Source: Amblyornis subalaris (taxonomy: Eukaryota; Chordata; Aves; Passeriformes; Ptilonorhynchidae). Taken from it: a stretch of 64,000 nt of DNA. Shown here piece after piece: positions 50,801 through 63,132 of this stretch. Within the stretch, counting starts at the first letter, position 1, and each line of letters begins with the position of its first letter. The position numbers and the translations under genes are program-made. The notes under the pieces were generated by a model. That model was not told where the DNA came from. It made no database searches and was given only the letters and a program-made list of their open reading frames with translations. The DNA lies in contig JACAXG010000018.1 of the NCBI GenBank assembly GCA_018881555.1, positions 62,001 through 126,000 on the forward strand. The letters are read 5' to 3'.

Positions 50801-51383
50801 TCCAGCCTGCAGTAGTTAGCAGAATTACAGAAATCTACCCAAATTCCATGGAAGGCCTTTGCTAGCTGACAGCTTTCAGGTATCTTTTACGGAGTCTCTA
50901 CGCCTTAGTCTTTCATTCCAGAATCTGATTCCATGCCACTAGGCTTGTCAGCATTAGCAATTCACCCTGTTGTGTAAAATTTCCTCAGTACTGTGTAAAA
51001 TAAATGTTGTGTTATGAAAACACTGCCCACTTAAAACTCATCTTAGACAAGGTTCACACTTCTCTTAAGAAAATACTGATTTTATTGAATTACCTACCAG
51101 GCTTTGGAGTAAAATAGTTTCAAAAGTAAGTTTTTCAAATCTTGTTCCAATTTAAGGCAAATCTGTAATGCTAACAAGCATAAAATGTGTAAAGATTACT
51201 ATTTTTCTTTTCAACACAAATCTTAAATTGCTTTAATGGCTAAAATAAGCTGTAGAAAAGCTTGCTTTATTCTAAAAGGTGGTGGTGATATACAGAAGGT
51301 TGCCAGGCTGCCTTCAGAGGCTGCTCTTTTTCAATTTGCCAGAATTTACTCATGTGTCTTTTTCTGCAGCTGCTGCTACAGAT

Positions 51384-51460
51384 GTGAAGCAAAAACAAAT
51401 AAACAAACAAAACACACCAAAAACCCCAAAACAAAACAACCTACCCCCCCCCCCCAAACA
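51384..51460. repeat. G-free A/C tract with C12 run
   Basis: About 75 bases contain almost only A and C with a few T and no G. They run from aaacaaa-type units to an uninterrupted run of 12 C at 51444-51455. The minus strand carries G12. Confidence 0.8.
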
Positions 51461-54400
51461 TTGCAGCTCCCTCACACCATGTTCAATGTCTGGTTTTGGT
51501 TGTTTAGCCTCACACCAACAATGCTAAAGATGTTGATCAGCAAGAAGTCATAACTTTTCCTTAAAAAATCTCAGAAACACTCAGAAAATTTACTTCAAAA
51601 ATCAAAGCAGCAGAAACGGAGACCATATGTACAGACCTTTTGGAAAAAGACATGCAAAACAATGGTATACATTAATCATTGCACCTCTCATCACTTTCTC
51701 AGGTTTTGTCTACTGATTTCTCCTCTTCGCATAACATCTGACATCCCAAACCACTGAGAAACTGTAAAGGGTTTTTCAAAGCATCGAAATTCCCTTAACC
51801 TCCTGCAAAAATTTCTCTGCTTTTCCCTAAAAGGGGGATTTCACTGTAAGATTCATGGGCCAGAATGGCAATATTTAATCCCAGAGGAGTAACATATTTC
51901 AGATGTTGAAGTCTTTCTGTAGAGGCACAGCTGGCAGCTTTGTGCCCCTAATGTGAGCAATAGCTCCTTTTCCAGTGGGATATACAGCTTGCAGTAGGTG
52001 ACATGCATAACTTGCAGAGGGAAACTGAGCATTGGTGTCCAGCCACAAAGACTACCAACATGATGGACTTCCAAGCTCAGATATTTTCATGTTCATAAAA
52101 AAAGGTATTTGTGAGCATTTCTGCTGGTTGAGGTGTATTTTCCTATGTTCCTTGCATCTGTATTTATAGACAGGAAAGAAACAACTTTGGCGGTAAAAGA
52201 GCTAGAAAGGCAAATTAATGCGTTCCAAACTCTGGTCAGATAACTTTAGGTAGTTGCTGTGGTGGGCATGCCATGGTGTAGTGAGCTTAACACCTGACCA
52301 AGTCAGGAACCAACATTTTGTTACCTTCAGTAGAAAACCTATCCTGTGCTCTTGTAAATAAACCTACAGGATTCCATGAAATATCACATATTACTACACT
52401 CAGAAGGTACATTTCTCCCATTGTCACAGAACTTTACTCCTGCTGGACAAGGGACAAAGTCGAGATTTTTTTTTTTTTCACTCATTCGAAATTAGATTTG
52501 AATTTTACCTAGTAACTAAAGGTGAAACCTTCCTTACTCTGAATCTGGCTTAAGACTGCAGGATTGGAAGTCATCCCACCTAACTTGGGATTTGTACAGT
52601 GCAGTCATGTACATCAGTTTGGGTTATCTGAGGCTTTGTCAGAGGAAGAAGGATTTATAACAAATATTTTTAGGATACAACCTTTTGGACTTGTTTTGAA
52701 CCTCTGCTTTCTGAGAAGAGGAAGGCTACCATTTCTTTCCTTTGATGCTAAGGGACATCTAGCCAGGCAGCTCAGATGAAATGACCACCAGCCTGTGTGA
52801 GGCCCCCAGCCCTGAGGGGGCCTTCTTCCCACAGAAGGAGGATCGAGCAGTTGGCACTACTATTGTAGTGCTGCACATCTTGACCCACAGACATGTTAGA
52901 AAATCATCTTCAGAAGCATTAGCACTGTGCTCTCTAGCTTCATGATCTCTCTTTGACATTTAGGATCTTACTGAGAAGACATTTGAAGGTTTTTTGTTTT
53001 CTTGTTGTGTGCTGGGTCAGTTGTTAGGGTTTGGTTGTGTTTTTTTTCCCCAAGCTTCTTCTGGGACCGCAAGCAGCAAATCATCCTGCCCTGCTATTTA
53101 TAGTAATGGAGGTAGAAGACCATTTCAGAGTGGAGCACAACTTCAGATGGAGTCAATTGAGAAGTCATTGAACTTAGCAGCTGTGCAGCTGCGTCACCAA
53201 AACCCTCATGCTGCCCAATTATTTTCCTTGGCGACTGCTTCCTTTAAGAACTTGTTTTTTCCTGACTATGCCTCAGTTGGCTGTTTGTGAAGGCCTGGCC
53301 AGTGTTTGTTGAAGAAAGAAAGAGCAAGCAGTTGCTTCTGTTATTCTCCAGAGATCTTTATAGGGAAAATTGACATATTCTCACAGTCTCTGGGGGAGCC
53401 TTTTGACAGAAAGAGGAAAGGGAGGGGAAGAGGATGGGGGGGCACTGTCTGACCTTTCTCCCCAGAGGATAAAAATCAAAAGAGAAAAAAAGCAAATATA
53501 TTTTTCCTTTATTTTTGGGTTTTTTTAATTATTTTTTGGTTTGTGACTGTTGCAGCCTGAAGTCCCTGTCCTGTATCCCCTTTCTATTCTCCCCAACCAT
53601 TAGTTCACTGCTAGTGAATATAGTGTTGTGCATTTTTGAGTGGAAAAATGCAATATAACATTGTCTCCAATGTCTGGCAGAAGATAGAGAACTGAATGAA
53701 CCAGCAAGGTCTTCTAAGCAACTCTGCCTTAATTGACAGTGGTTCTTCTTTCTGCCTTGTTTTACAGCCCATGGCATCACCTGAAAAGTTCTCCTACAGC
53801 AAAGCTCCACCAAGATGTTCTGCTGACACTAGCACTGGGAAAGACTGGATAAAAAACCAAATCTACTATTTGCAGAACACCAAAGTTGCAAAAATAATCT
53901 GCTACTGTTGGAATAGGGATCAGAATAAACACAGACCTGGAGACTTTCCCCAGGCACATCCAGTTAAATGAGGACTACAGATGGCCAAGCAAATAAGGGG
54001 AATAAAACAAAATAAACATGCTAAATCCTCTTTCCCTTCCCTTTTTAAGTCTCTTCCTACTTCAAAGCAATCCTCAGACTTAAGTCCTGTATGTGGGCAC
54101 AGAAAGCACACCCATACTGTCCATACACACCCACCCCAGGGTCAGCCCTCAGCCTTGTATGTCTATGAACACCAGTTCCTGGCTGGTGGTGCCTAAAAAG
54201 AGGTAGCACCAGCTTCTATATCCTGCAGTGTCTTGTGGTTAAACTTTTCACCAACCCACTGCCTTAGTATTTTGCTATGGACTTGAAATGCTCAGCACAG
54301 CACCCCAGACTTCAGAGCTTGGGAAATAAAAAAAAAATTCTGCTTCTTCCTGATTCCTGCTAAACCAAAGAAGCCTCAATCAAGAAACAAGCAGTCAAAA

Positions 54401-54980
54401 CAAACTTAAAAGAGTGTGAGACCGCTGTCTGGGATATATGGTGGTATGGAATAGCTGGTGCAAAGCCATGGCAGAAGAGCAAACAGAGCAGCTGCTGCAG
54501 GGGGCAAAATGCAGACGTGTGAAAAGCCCCTGTGGCAGACACTGTGGGGAAGAGCTCTGCATGGAATAACTGTCTCAGGACATGCACAGAAAGCAGGGAC
54601 TGTTGGCTGGTATGTGATTGTGCAGAATGTACACAACAGCAAGCAGAGAGCAGTTTTTGCAGAAGAGCTGCCATGCATTGATTTTCTGAGGTTCTCCAGT
54701 AATTCATATTTCTGCTGTCTTTTCAAGGCTTTTCAGATCTCCACAGGCCCAGATTCCTGGAGCTACAGCAGATACAACTGCTGGACCATGAGAGTGCTCT
54801 GGACAACACAGCAGCCCCAGCCTGCAAATCACTAGCTTGCTGTTACACACAAGCAAGTGTAAAAGCTTGGCAAACCCCAAGGCTGATGCACCTTTAGTAT
54901 CATGGCCACTTCCTTGACAGGTACTGGATTTCCCGTAAGGGAGGAGATTCCCTTGTTTTTCCTTGCTTGCAAATAGAAAG

Positions 54981-55008
54981 TCTCTCTTTCTCTCTCTCTG
55001 TCTTTCTC
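54981..55008. repeat. CT-rich simple repeat
   Basis: Tandem tc units with a few interruptions. Low complexity. Confidence 0.8.
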
Positions 55009-57371
55009 CAGTGATATTTTTTTACTGATATCAGAGGTACAAATGTGTTGGAGCACTCATATAGTGGGGGTGTAGAAAGCCACAAATACTCAGCCATAGG
55101 AGCCACTCTGTGGGGCTCAGGGAAGATGACATGTGCCACACTGACTACAGCCTAGAGGCTCCCTCTCCATTACTGGTTCCTCTTGGGGAGAGTCCCCGCT
55201 GTTCCGGGATGTTACTCATGCTATACTGCTCTGAGAGTACAGACTTATAAGATGCCATCCCTGGAGAAAGGGCTCTTCAAGTACCTGGCAGCTGTATAGC
55301 TGTCCAGCCCAGTGTCACACCCACCTAGTTATATAAAAGAAAGTAACAGACATACCTTCTTTTCTTTTTCTTCTTTTCCCTAAGGATATGGTTATTTTCT
55401 TGCTATTTTGTGCTGTTTTCTTGTTTCCTGCTCCACCCAGACCTTGTCTTCCTGACACTCACCATCTCTCTTTATCAGTGGTGCTTTATTGTGGATGGAA
55501 TGTTCTCATTCCTTTCTTGTATGGAACATTGAACCTGAAAAGTTGTCATTACCTTGCCCAGCTTCACAGCTTCACAGCAGGCACAGGCGAGCAGGACAGG
55601 CGAGAGGGAGTTCCCCCACAGAGCTTAGCTTGCTGGTAGGGCTGAGCAGCTTCCACTGCTAACCCTTCTGGGCTGCAGCATAGAAGCATCCTGAAATACT
55701 CATGGTTTTTGTATTGTCACTATTGTGGTCTCACCCTTTCCTTATTTTGCTGATTAGGCCTTGCTGAAATAATGAGGTCAATGACCACTTTGACTTGGAA
55801 AGGCTGTAGCTGCCAGCCCAGTTCTTTTGAGAGATCAACATCACATTTTTGTTCCTTTTTTTTTTCCCTAAGAGACACAGCCAGTAACTGCTTATAAAGA
55901 GAGGCTGCCAGAATATTTTGTTTTAAAGAGACACCAACTGCCATTTTACTTTCTTTTATCCAAGGAACAGAGATATCAAGTTTGGGTCATAAACGTAGCG
56001 CTAACTGGCATCAGGAGATGCTGACTCTGTCTTTGAGTAATTACCCTTTGCAGTTCTGGCCAGTGTCAGGGAGACAAGTGGAAATTGATAAAGTCTACTC
56101 ATATCTCAGCAGACAAGGATCACACCACAGCTGAAATGACACAGATGCTCCTGCAGCCAAAGGGAATGGCAATGCTTTCTAAAGGAACCTCAGCTGACCT
56201 TTGTTACCTCAGAGGGAAATCTGCTACAATGCAGCAGCACTTGCAGACCATCAGATGTGATGTGCAAGTTCGTCAAGACTTTCAGAGACAGCTTATAAAA
56301 ACTAGGAACTGCCAGTAGAATGCAACATTTTTTGATGAGTAAGGAAATAGCCTTTCTCCCCCCACACACTGATTTGATTAAAAGGCCAAGGCACTTGGCC
56401 AGCACCAACAACAGTGTTTTCAATTTTTAATACTGCTTCCAGTCTCCATCCAATATTGCTGTAATAAGAGTTGTTACACAATTTATTTCAAAATCAGCAA
56501 TGTGTTAACTGGAAGACAAAAAGTTTCTCTTACAGTAAAAGAAGCTAATCACTCTCTCGGTCTTCTTACCAAACAATTTCTTGGCCAAGATCTGAAAAAT
56601 TAGCAACAAACTCAGAAATACTCTAATTTCTTTAGTATTAATCAGTGGTTACAAACAGACACCCCTCACAAACTGTAAAATGTTGGTACTAACATGGTAC
56701 ACATGGATGGATAGATGACTTTAGCCGTGACAGCATCCTTCTGCATGCCACAGCAGGCACACGTGAGCAGGAGTTCAGAACATATGTATGATTTTGCAAG
56801 CCTCGATGCTGAGATTGTATCTCAACAGAAAGGAATTGGAAAATGCAACAGGTACAACTAAACATCTTGTGTTGGAGTGGTGAAAATAGCTCTTTGTTTA
56901 GTGACAGCATCAGTGTGGAGTCATCATTACAGGCACAGCCCTGAGATGGAAAGACACAGTATTCCTTTTTACGAGGAAGATACCCCACCCACCTTTGAAC
57001 TGTATAGTTGCAGGCACAGTCAGCCAGCAAGGAGGAACAGACTGCTCTTTTCCCCAGGTCTAGTGTTGTACAAACCCAAAGATGCAAGGCTTGTCACACA
57101 CAAGTCAGTTGGTGTAAGCACAAAAGTCTAGACACGATGGCAGCCTAAAGGGATGCTGCCCCAAATATCAACTCCTTTATGCATCAGAGTGTAACAAACA
57201 CACGAGAACCAAGTCCAGAAAGCAGAGTTTGCTGTGGAAAATGCTCCAGACAGAAATGCTCCTCTGCCTCTTTGGGAACTGAGGCAATATATTCACTAAG
57301 GAAGATGGGAGTTGTTTGGGTTAGGGTACCTAGGAGATCTGGATTTAGCTCTCAGCAATTTCTCTCCAGGG

Positions 57372-58521
57372 TTTATTACACAGAAGTCTCACAGGCTCTA
57401 GCTATAAAGCAGGGTTACTGGTGCTTCCTTTCTGCTTCTGGTCACGTACAGGCAGAACTGAGGACAACAGGATCCCAAAGAGATATTTTCTAAGTGACAT
57501 CAAAGCACAATTCATAAATATGGAAAAAAACAGTGTAAATAAATGACTTGTGTGCAAAGCATTTCTAAACATAGTCTAAATAAGGGCAGAATAATTGTAG
57601 CATATGGATGCAAAGGGCATTTTCTGTAAGAAAATTTTCTCTTGGGAGAGTCTATTCCAGTCAGATAGAAGAGGCAGGGAAGACACACTTGTTTAAAAAC
57701 AGGTTTACATCAATACATTATTTGTGTAAAATTTAATCTCCTTACAGTAGAAACATACACAGTCAAAGCCAATAGTGTAACAATTTTACAGCAAAGCTTA
57801 CCAGTAAAATGCAAAACTAGTTTGTATCAAATTCTTAAAAAACTGTGCACTTTCTCAAACTTAACTTTGTTCAGCACATCGTTTTGATTTATAGATAAGG
57901 CATTAATTCTATAAGAATCATTTACTATATTCCAAAAATCGCATGACCTAGGTGTAACACTCCATAGCCTGACACCATTTTTGTTCCTTTCAATATTTAC
58001 AGATTTAATCTACCTGCATTGACACGGAGCATAGAAGCACTAAGAACAAATACAAGCTTTGCCGATAATATGTTCACATTGAAAAAGTTACTTAAGAAAA
58101 AAAGCTCAATTTTGCATTGCAATAGCTTGGGTCTGCTGCAGCCATAACTGTAGTTCAAGAATAATTCCCCCTTTCATATGCTTCCTCACTTCCAGTAGTA
58201 TTTTGGTCTTTCAAAATGCAGAATTGAATCTGCTCTGAACCTGCAAGTACTGAAAGTGGGCCCCATTTCTACCAGCTACCCAAAATTTGTTTTTCTCCTC
58301 CTCCCCAGAACACAGTTCTTAAGTTTCTTTGAAATTTAAATCTTCTATAAATGGCATCATTGAAGTCATTCTAGCTACTATGTACAGAAATGGCTCAGGC
58401 AATTAAGTTAGTCCACCTTGTCATTAGTCAACAGGAAGTATAATTACTGTAGCTGTAAAGGAGGTATCTAGTGTTCCAGAATAAGTGAGTTTAATTATGG
58501 TGAGATCTTCCTCAATTCTAT
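57372..58521 (-). other. HTRA3: probable HTRA3 3' UTR
   Basis: This is the region immediately after the HTRA3 stop codon on the minus strand. It is unique AT-rich sequence without repeats. Candidate polyadenylation hexamers on the minus strand are AATAAA at 57372-57377 and ATTAAA at 57732-57737, 58004-58009 and 58490-58495. The far boundary shown is the AATAAA; a UTR of roughly 0.8-1.15 kb would result. The end point is a guess without transcript data. Confidence 0.45.
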
Positions 58522-58687
58522 TTACATTACAACTTCAGGCTCAATGTTGAATAATAAGTCATCATTTCCTCTTCGGACTTCAAGTAGTAGAGGTGATTCA
58601 TTCATCACAGCCTCTTGCAGGTCACTGGAAGTCATCAAAGGACGCCCATTGACTTTCACAATGATATCTCCATCTTGGATCCCTCCT
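58522..58687 (-). CDS. HTRA3: HTRA3 last coding exon (PDZ C-terminal half)
   Basis: Final coding exon of HTRA3, a secreted HtrA-family serine protease implicated in TGF-beta signalling control and placental development. Read on the minus strand, it follows an acceptor (cttcgcag) and completes a split Arg codon. It then encodes 54 residues beginning GGIQDGDIIVKVNGRPL, continuing with LLLEVRRGNDDLLF and ending EVVM before TAA (58522-58524). This matches the C-terminus of vertebrate HTRA3, not HTRA1, which ends in a quite different tail. It supplies the GDIIVKVNG strand, the helix SSDLQEAV and the last strand of the PDZ domain, which binds C-terminal peptides. The stop position agrees with the usual end of the family. 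Assignment to HTRA3 is strong. Confidence 0.96.
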
Positions 58688-59949
58688 CTGCGAAGACAAG
58701 AAGAAAATGGCAGTAAGTAAGCACTCTATGCAGAGAAAAAGTACAAAGGCTATTCACCACCTCTTTTGCTGATGTGATGAATTTTTCCTTGGTTAAGTCT
58801 CCATGGAGTGAAATTCCACCCTTTTGACTGTGAAATAATAACAGGTAGCACTCACTAAACGCAAAATAAGACTCGGATTTTTTCATTGAAGATTTTCTTC
58901 TTAAACAGTAAAAACAATGAGTCTGGCTTTCTCTTGTCTTCTACAAAACTACAGCAAATGAGAAACAAATGAGACTTTTATCCATTATTGACTAACTTCA
59001 CTCCATCCATTTCCAAGATCATGCTTTTATGCCTCCAGTATATCTTTCAAGCATTGGAAATCAAACCCTTCTCAAAATTTCAAGACAAGTAAGGTGCACC
59101 AGCTAAAGTATTAGGAAATTATTTCTCTCTTAATATTCAAATGTTATCCAGAATAGCTGGTTTTATTACTTTTGCTTTTGATTTTCCTAAAGTAATTTTT
59201 AGAAATATTTTATTTATTTTGCAACTGTTATGTAGAATAGCCTCTTCCTGTAAAACTAAGCACAGTCTCAGATAACAGGTCTGACAGTGCCTTATGTAAA
59301 TGCTATCCTGTTTCCTGTTTAAACTTAATCCAAGTTTCTGTTTATTAATATTCAACATACTTCACAAAAAAACCCAAAATTGTTCATTGTATTTGGGGTG
59401 TTCTTTATATTTGCACACTGTCAGTGTTTCATAACGTTGTTAAAGGAAGGTGTAGTGAGGTGGGTGGCACTCTCTTTTGCCAAGTGACAGGATGAGAGGA
59501 AATGGCCTTAAGTTGCATAAGGTGAGGTTTAGATCGGATAATAGGAAAAATTCCTTCATATAAAGAGTTTTCAAGCACTGCAAAGAGGTTACCCAGTGAA
59601 GTGGCGCAGTCACCATTCCTGTAGAAGTGGGTTGAAGTGGCACTTAGGGACAGGGTTAACCGCTGGCCTTGGCAGTGCTGGGTTAATGGTTGGATTTGAT
59701 GATCTTTAGGGTCANTTTCAACCTAAATGTTTCCATGATTTAAATATTTCTGCTACTGAAATATTTCGTTTTTGTAGATGTGAATAGAATCTTAGCACAA
59801 ATATTTTAAATAAAAAGGCACAATTTTTAATAGTTTAAATATAGATCAAGTCTGGTATGAGAAATTACTTGAATATAAGTAGAAATACTACCTACTAGTA
59901 TCTCTTTGGAGATTTATTTTTGGTGAATAAAATAATGTGCTCCACCTAC
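58688..59949 (-). other. HTRA3: HTRA3 last intron
   Basis: A 1262-bp intron with a GT donor (gtaggtgg, complement of 59942-59949) and an AG acceptor. It carries a CR1 fragment at 59441-59741 in antisense orientation. No other feature seen. Confidence 0.9.
59441..59741 (+). mobile_element. CR1 fragment in HTRA3 intron, antisense
   Basis: About 300 bp of CR1 3' portion: 'ggtgtagtgaggtgggtgg', 'gaggaaatggccttaagttgc', 'ggtttagatcggataatagg', 'accattcctgtag', 'ccttggcagtgctgggtta', 'tggttggatttgatgatctt', and a degraded tail. It is the same subfamily type as the copy at 44050-44548, but more diverged. It lies opposite to the direction of HTRA3 transcription. Confidence 0.92.
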
Positions 59950-60045
59950 CTGTGAGAAGGTGAGTTTGGAACAACTTCGTGTACATAAATTCCACTTCTG
60001 ACATCAGGAAAATCAGCATTATTGTGCTTCAGTTCTTCCACCAAG
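59950..60045 (-). CDS. HTRA3: HTRA3 penultimate coding exon (PDZ N-terminal half)
   Basis: A 96-bp exon on the minus strand with acceptor cag and donor GT. It completes the Ala codon left by the previous exon, then encodes 31 residues: LVEELKHNNADFPDV, followed by RSGIYVHEVVPNSPSH, and ends with the first two bases of the Arg codon finished in the last exon. YVHEV is the carboxylate-binding loop strand of the HtrA PDZ domain (YIIEV in HTRA1), and VVPNSPSHRGGI is the turn leading to the next strand. The split of the PDZ across these exons, with the same phase, is as I know it for HTRA3 and HTRA1. Confidence 0.96.
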
Positions 60046-61738
60046 CTGAAAAAAGAACAAAGTTATACAGAATTTGATTGCACTACAAAACAAGAAGCAT
60101 TCAAATATTCTTATGTGTTTAAACNTTTTGTGACAAAAATTAAAACACGTAACAATTGTTTGCCTGTTTTTCTCTGATGAAAATGTAGGGGATTTGAACT
60201 TGGATTAAAACAAATTTCATAGATTTTAAGAGAGGCAAAACAACTTGTACATCTCCTGCAAGAACCTGACTTTGTCTCTTTGTAGCAGTAGCACGGAGGG
60301 CCCTGTACACAGGCACAAGGACAGGAGCACTCTGGGCCAGGTGCTGTATAGGGACAAAAGACATTTCTGCCCAAAGAATTAATGCTGGTGACAGCGCAGA
60401 AATTGCTAACTCTTTTGCTTCTTTTGTTTTGCAATTCACTCTTAATTTGTCATTATCTAAAACAACAGAGCTTTTGATAACTTCAGCCAGAAGACACACC
60501 AGAACTGGAAACTTCAGTTTCCTCAAGTTTTCTTCAGGAATTGTTTGTGCATCACTTTCTAAAGAAAGAAGACAGGAACCCACTANATAGTAGAGGCTCT
60601 ACAAACTTCCCCTTACTTCAGAGGTGATGACATCATTTCAAATCTGTGTACAGTGTGGGCTAAGGCCCATTTCTAGGAAGAAAAGATTCCAAACCAAGGA
60701 TGGATTACTCTGCTGTCTGCCCTGAAAACCTGGGGTACCACAGATGGAAAACAAGCCAAAATGGCTGCACACAGCTTCTGTTCATTTGATTTTGTGCTGA
60801 GGAAGCTAATAATTGAATGATTAAAGCAAACATAACAAAGGAAGTGGTCTTTTTCTGAAAACAGGCCTGCAGACATCTTACATGGCTTCATTAGCTGCCA
60901 CAAAGAAGTAAAATCTCACATTGTGTTCACAATTATGCAGAGAAACATTCGGAGTTTCTCTCCATCAGTGATGTTAATGCCATTACACTGATTCATTCCA
61001 GCTGAGGATCTGACCCTTCAGGGAGGACTGTAAGAGTGTAACTCAATAAACAAAGATGGCTTTACTACAACCCCAGCTGGAAATTGTCTTGTTTAATTTT
61101 GTAGTCTACTGCCACATTGGAAACATGCCTACTGCTGGGAAAGAATATCAGCATAAGAGCCCTCATTTATTATCCCAGAATATGTCTGGGTAATGGCAAG
61201 ACACAAAGCAGTGTAAGACAGAAAAGGCAGTAAAGAACTGGAGGAGGCTGTCCATATTTTGGCTTCGTTAACATGGAGGCAGAAAGCTTTAGTTTGGCAC
61301 TTTAGCAACTACTTTCCAGTTAATGGTTAGGCACCAAATCTCACATCATATGGCCTCCGCTGGCACTGATAAACGCAACACCAAACCCACCCTCAGCTGA
61401 TCTGTCATTGGCACCTGAAAGCGGCAGCTTGTTTAAATGTCACCTAAAACCCGGTGTAACTCCAGGTGTCCTCGTCAAGAGCCAAAATCTGTGTTCAGGC
61501 TCTTCCTAACTTCCCTCAGCCATCAGCAGGGCATCCACCATTATCAGTATTTAGAGAATTTCCAGGTCTCAGAACACAGATTTCACCAATACCATTAAAA
61601 CGCCTGCAGATTTCCTAGAAGCCAATGCCCACGTCTGGATTCTCTGGAGATTTACAACAATATCCGAATGAAGTTCTGAACCACTACTGACCACATCTTG
61701 CACGCATGATCACACAATTACCTCTCTACAATACTTAC
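60046..61738 (-). other. HTRA3: HTRA3 intron
   Basis: A 1693-bp intron between the 49-bp and 96-bp exons, with donor gtaagtatt and acceptor ttttttcag. It is free of recognised repeats. A chance-length open frame (minus, 60140-60583) begins near an acceptor-like pyrimidine tract (gtcttctttctttag, about 60562-60576). Spliced from the upstream HTRA3 exon, the phase would give a stop within two codons, so it is not an HTRA3 exon in that frame. Confidence 0.85.
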
Positions 61739-61787
61739 GCAGGTGTTATTGTCAGCATTCTGATGCCAATGAAACGTTTCTTCCCAT
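61739..61787 (-). CDS. HTRA3: HTRA3 third-from-last coding exon (linker)
   Basis: A 49-bp exon on the minus strand with acceptor cctttcag and donor GTAAG. It encodes GKKRFIGIRMLTITP with split codons at both ends (2 bases at the start, GC at the end). This corresponds to the conserved KK(R/Y)IGIRM strand that joins the protease domain to the PDZ domain in HTRA1 and HTRA3. Read together, the three exons give about 103 continuous residues without a stop or frameshift. The preceding exon, which should carry the end of the protease domain (ITAGISFAIPSD-type motif), was searched for by eye up to base 64000 and not found, so it lies to the right. Confidence 0.94.
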
Positions 61788-62332
61788 CTGAAAGGAACAC
61801 AGAGGATATTTAAGAAATTTAGGCAAACACTGACAAAAATAACTGCTCTGAAAACATGAAATACCTGAAAATTAAAACAGAATGTATGAGATTTTAATAA
61901 AACTAAAGGAATCATACACTTCTACACTGAGGTTATTTTTTTATTTTGATTAGCCTTGGTGTACAGAATGACAATCCCTCTCCCTGCAAGTCAGGGTAAG
62001 AGAGAAAGCTCATTTGCACTCCATAAGAGTTTTCTTCCTTCAGGANATTCAGGAAACTTCTGTGATCTAGTGTCAGAAGAATTCAGTAAATGGAAAATTT
62101 CACAAACAATGACCATTTAATCTGAAACTGATCAAGACAATTTAATCATACGGTGTTCTCATTAAAATGTAGAAATGGGATCTAAAGAAATTTAAATTTC
62201 CACCTTTCAGAGAATGGGCAATCGAAAAATTCACACTGATTGTAATGTAAATGGCTTACTGCTACCCCAAAGAAGGAAAAGTAAATTTCAAAAAAACCAA
62301 ACATGTAGACCTTCGCCAAAATGATCACAAAA

Positions 62333-62724
62333 ATGCTCAGAGTGCTGGAGCACCTCTGCTATGAGGAAAGGCTGAGAATGTTGGGNGTGTTCAGCCTGGA
62401 GAAGGCCCCAGGGACACCTTATTGAGGCCTTTCAGTACTTTAAGGAGCTTATAAGACAGGACAAGGGGTAATGATTTTAAACTAAAAGAGGGAGATCGAC
62501 ACTAGATATCAGGAAGAATTTGTTTATGATGAGAGTGGTAAAACATTGGAACTGGTTGCCCAGAGAAGTGGTAGGCGCCTCAACTCTCAACATTCAAGGT
62601 CAGCCTGTATGGGGCTTNGAGCAACCTGATGTAGTGAAAGGTGTCCCTGATNAGTGCAGGGACTTTGGACTAGGTGATCTTTAAAGGTTCCTTCCAATAC
62701 AAACTATTCTATAATTCTATGATT
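62333..62724 (+). mobile_element. CR1 LINE in HTRA3 intron, antisense
   Basis: About 390 bp of CR1 3' portion: 'gtgctggagcacctctgctatgagg', 'gtgttcagcctggagaag', 'cttattgaggcctttcag', 'tattggaactggttgcc'-like block, 'gcaacctgatgtagtgaaag', 'actaggtgatctttaaaggt', and the clear tail 'attctataattctatgatt'. It is 5'-truncated and opposite to HTRA3. Confidence 0.95.
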
Positions 62725-63132
62725 AGCCAGGACTCTGCAGAATTTTAAATGATGAGAATTCACTCCTTTAGGAAGAGCACCACGTTTCTGTGGTTGGCTT
62801 TTAGTAGTCATGATGTCGCACAGCTGTCTTATGAAAAAAATGCAGTTTGATGACTTCCTGAAGTGAGTGCTGCAGTACTTAGTTACATCCGGCATGAAAC
62901 AGTATTTCCCCTTACTTGTTCCAGCACAACTATTTCACAAGATTTTTGAGTTTCTCCAGGTTCTCATATGAGGAAAAAGGAGATGTACACAGTCTTCTCT
63001 AACTCTTATTCTTTCCAAGAAAAATACTCTCAAGTAAAGGATTTGATCCTGAATCTTCCGCATGACCAATACTCCCACCGGGATCACTGAAAATGTTGAC
63101 TACTAAACATTGGATTTGCTACACTCTGAACA

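Larger units (their letters stand above)
47513..57371. other. intergenic downstream of HTRA3
   Basis: No recognisable exon or transposon. Low-complexity pieces: TA repeat 47799-47813, G-free A/C tract with C12 at about 51384-51460, T13 at 52466-52478, T-rich stretch near 53500-53540, and CT-rich tract 54981-55008. Open frames of 100-132 codons (54360-54835 on both strands, 56689-57087 minus) have no recognisable domain and overlap one another or lack splice context. Confidence 0.5.

Noticed and set aside
54360..54835. Open frames of 106-125 codons on opposite strands
   Set aside because: They overlap each other on both strands, show no domain and lack splice context.
56689..57087. 132-codon cysteine-rich minus-strand frame near the HTRA3 3' end
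   Set aside because: It lies beyond the likely UTR end, has no recognisable domain, and the cysteines show no regular spacing.
60140..60583. 147-codon minus-strand frame inside an HTRA3 intron, starting near an acceptor-like tract
   Set aside because: Its length is about what chance gives once per window, it matches nothing I recognise, and splicing from the upstream HTRA3 exon would meet a stop within two codons.
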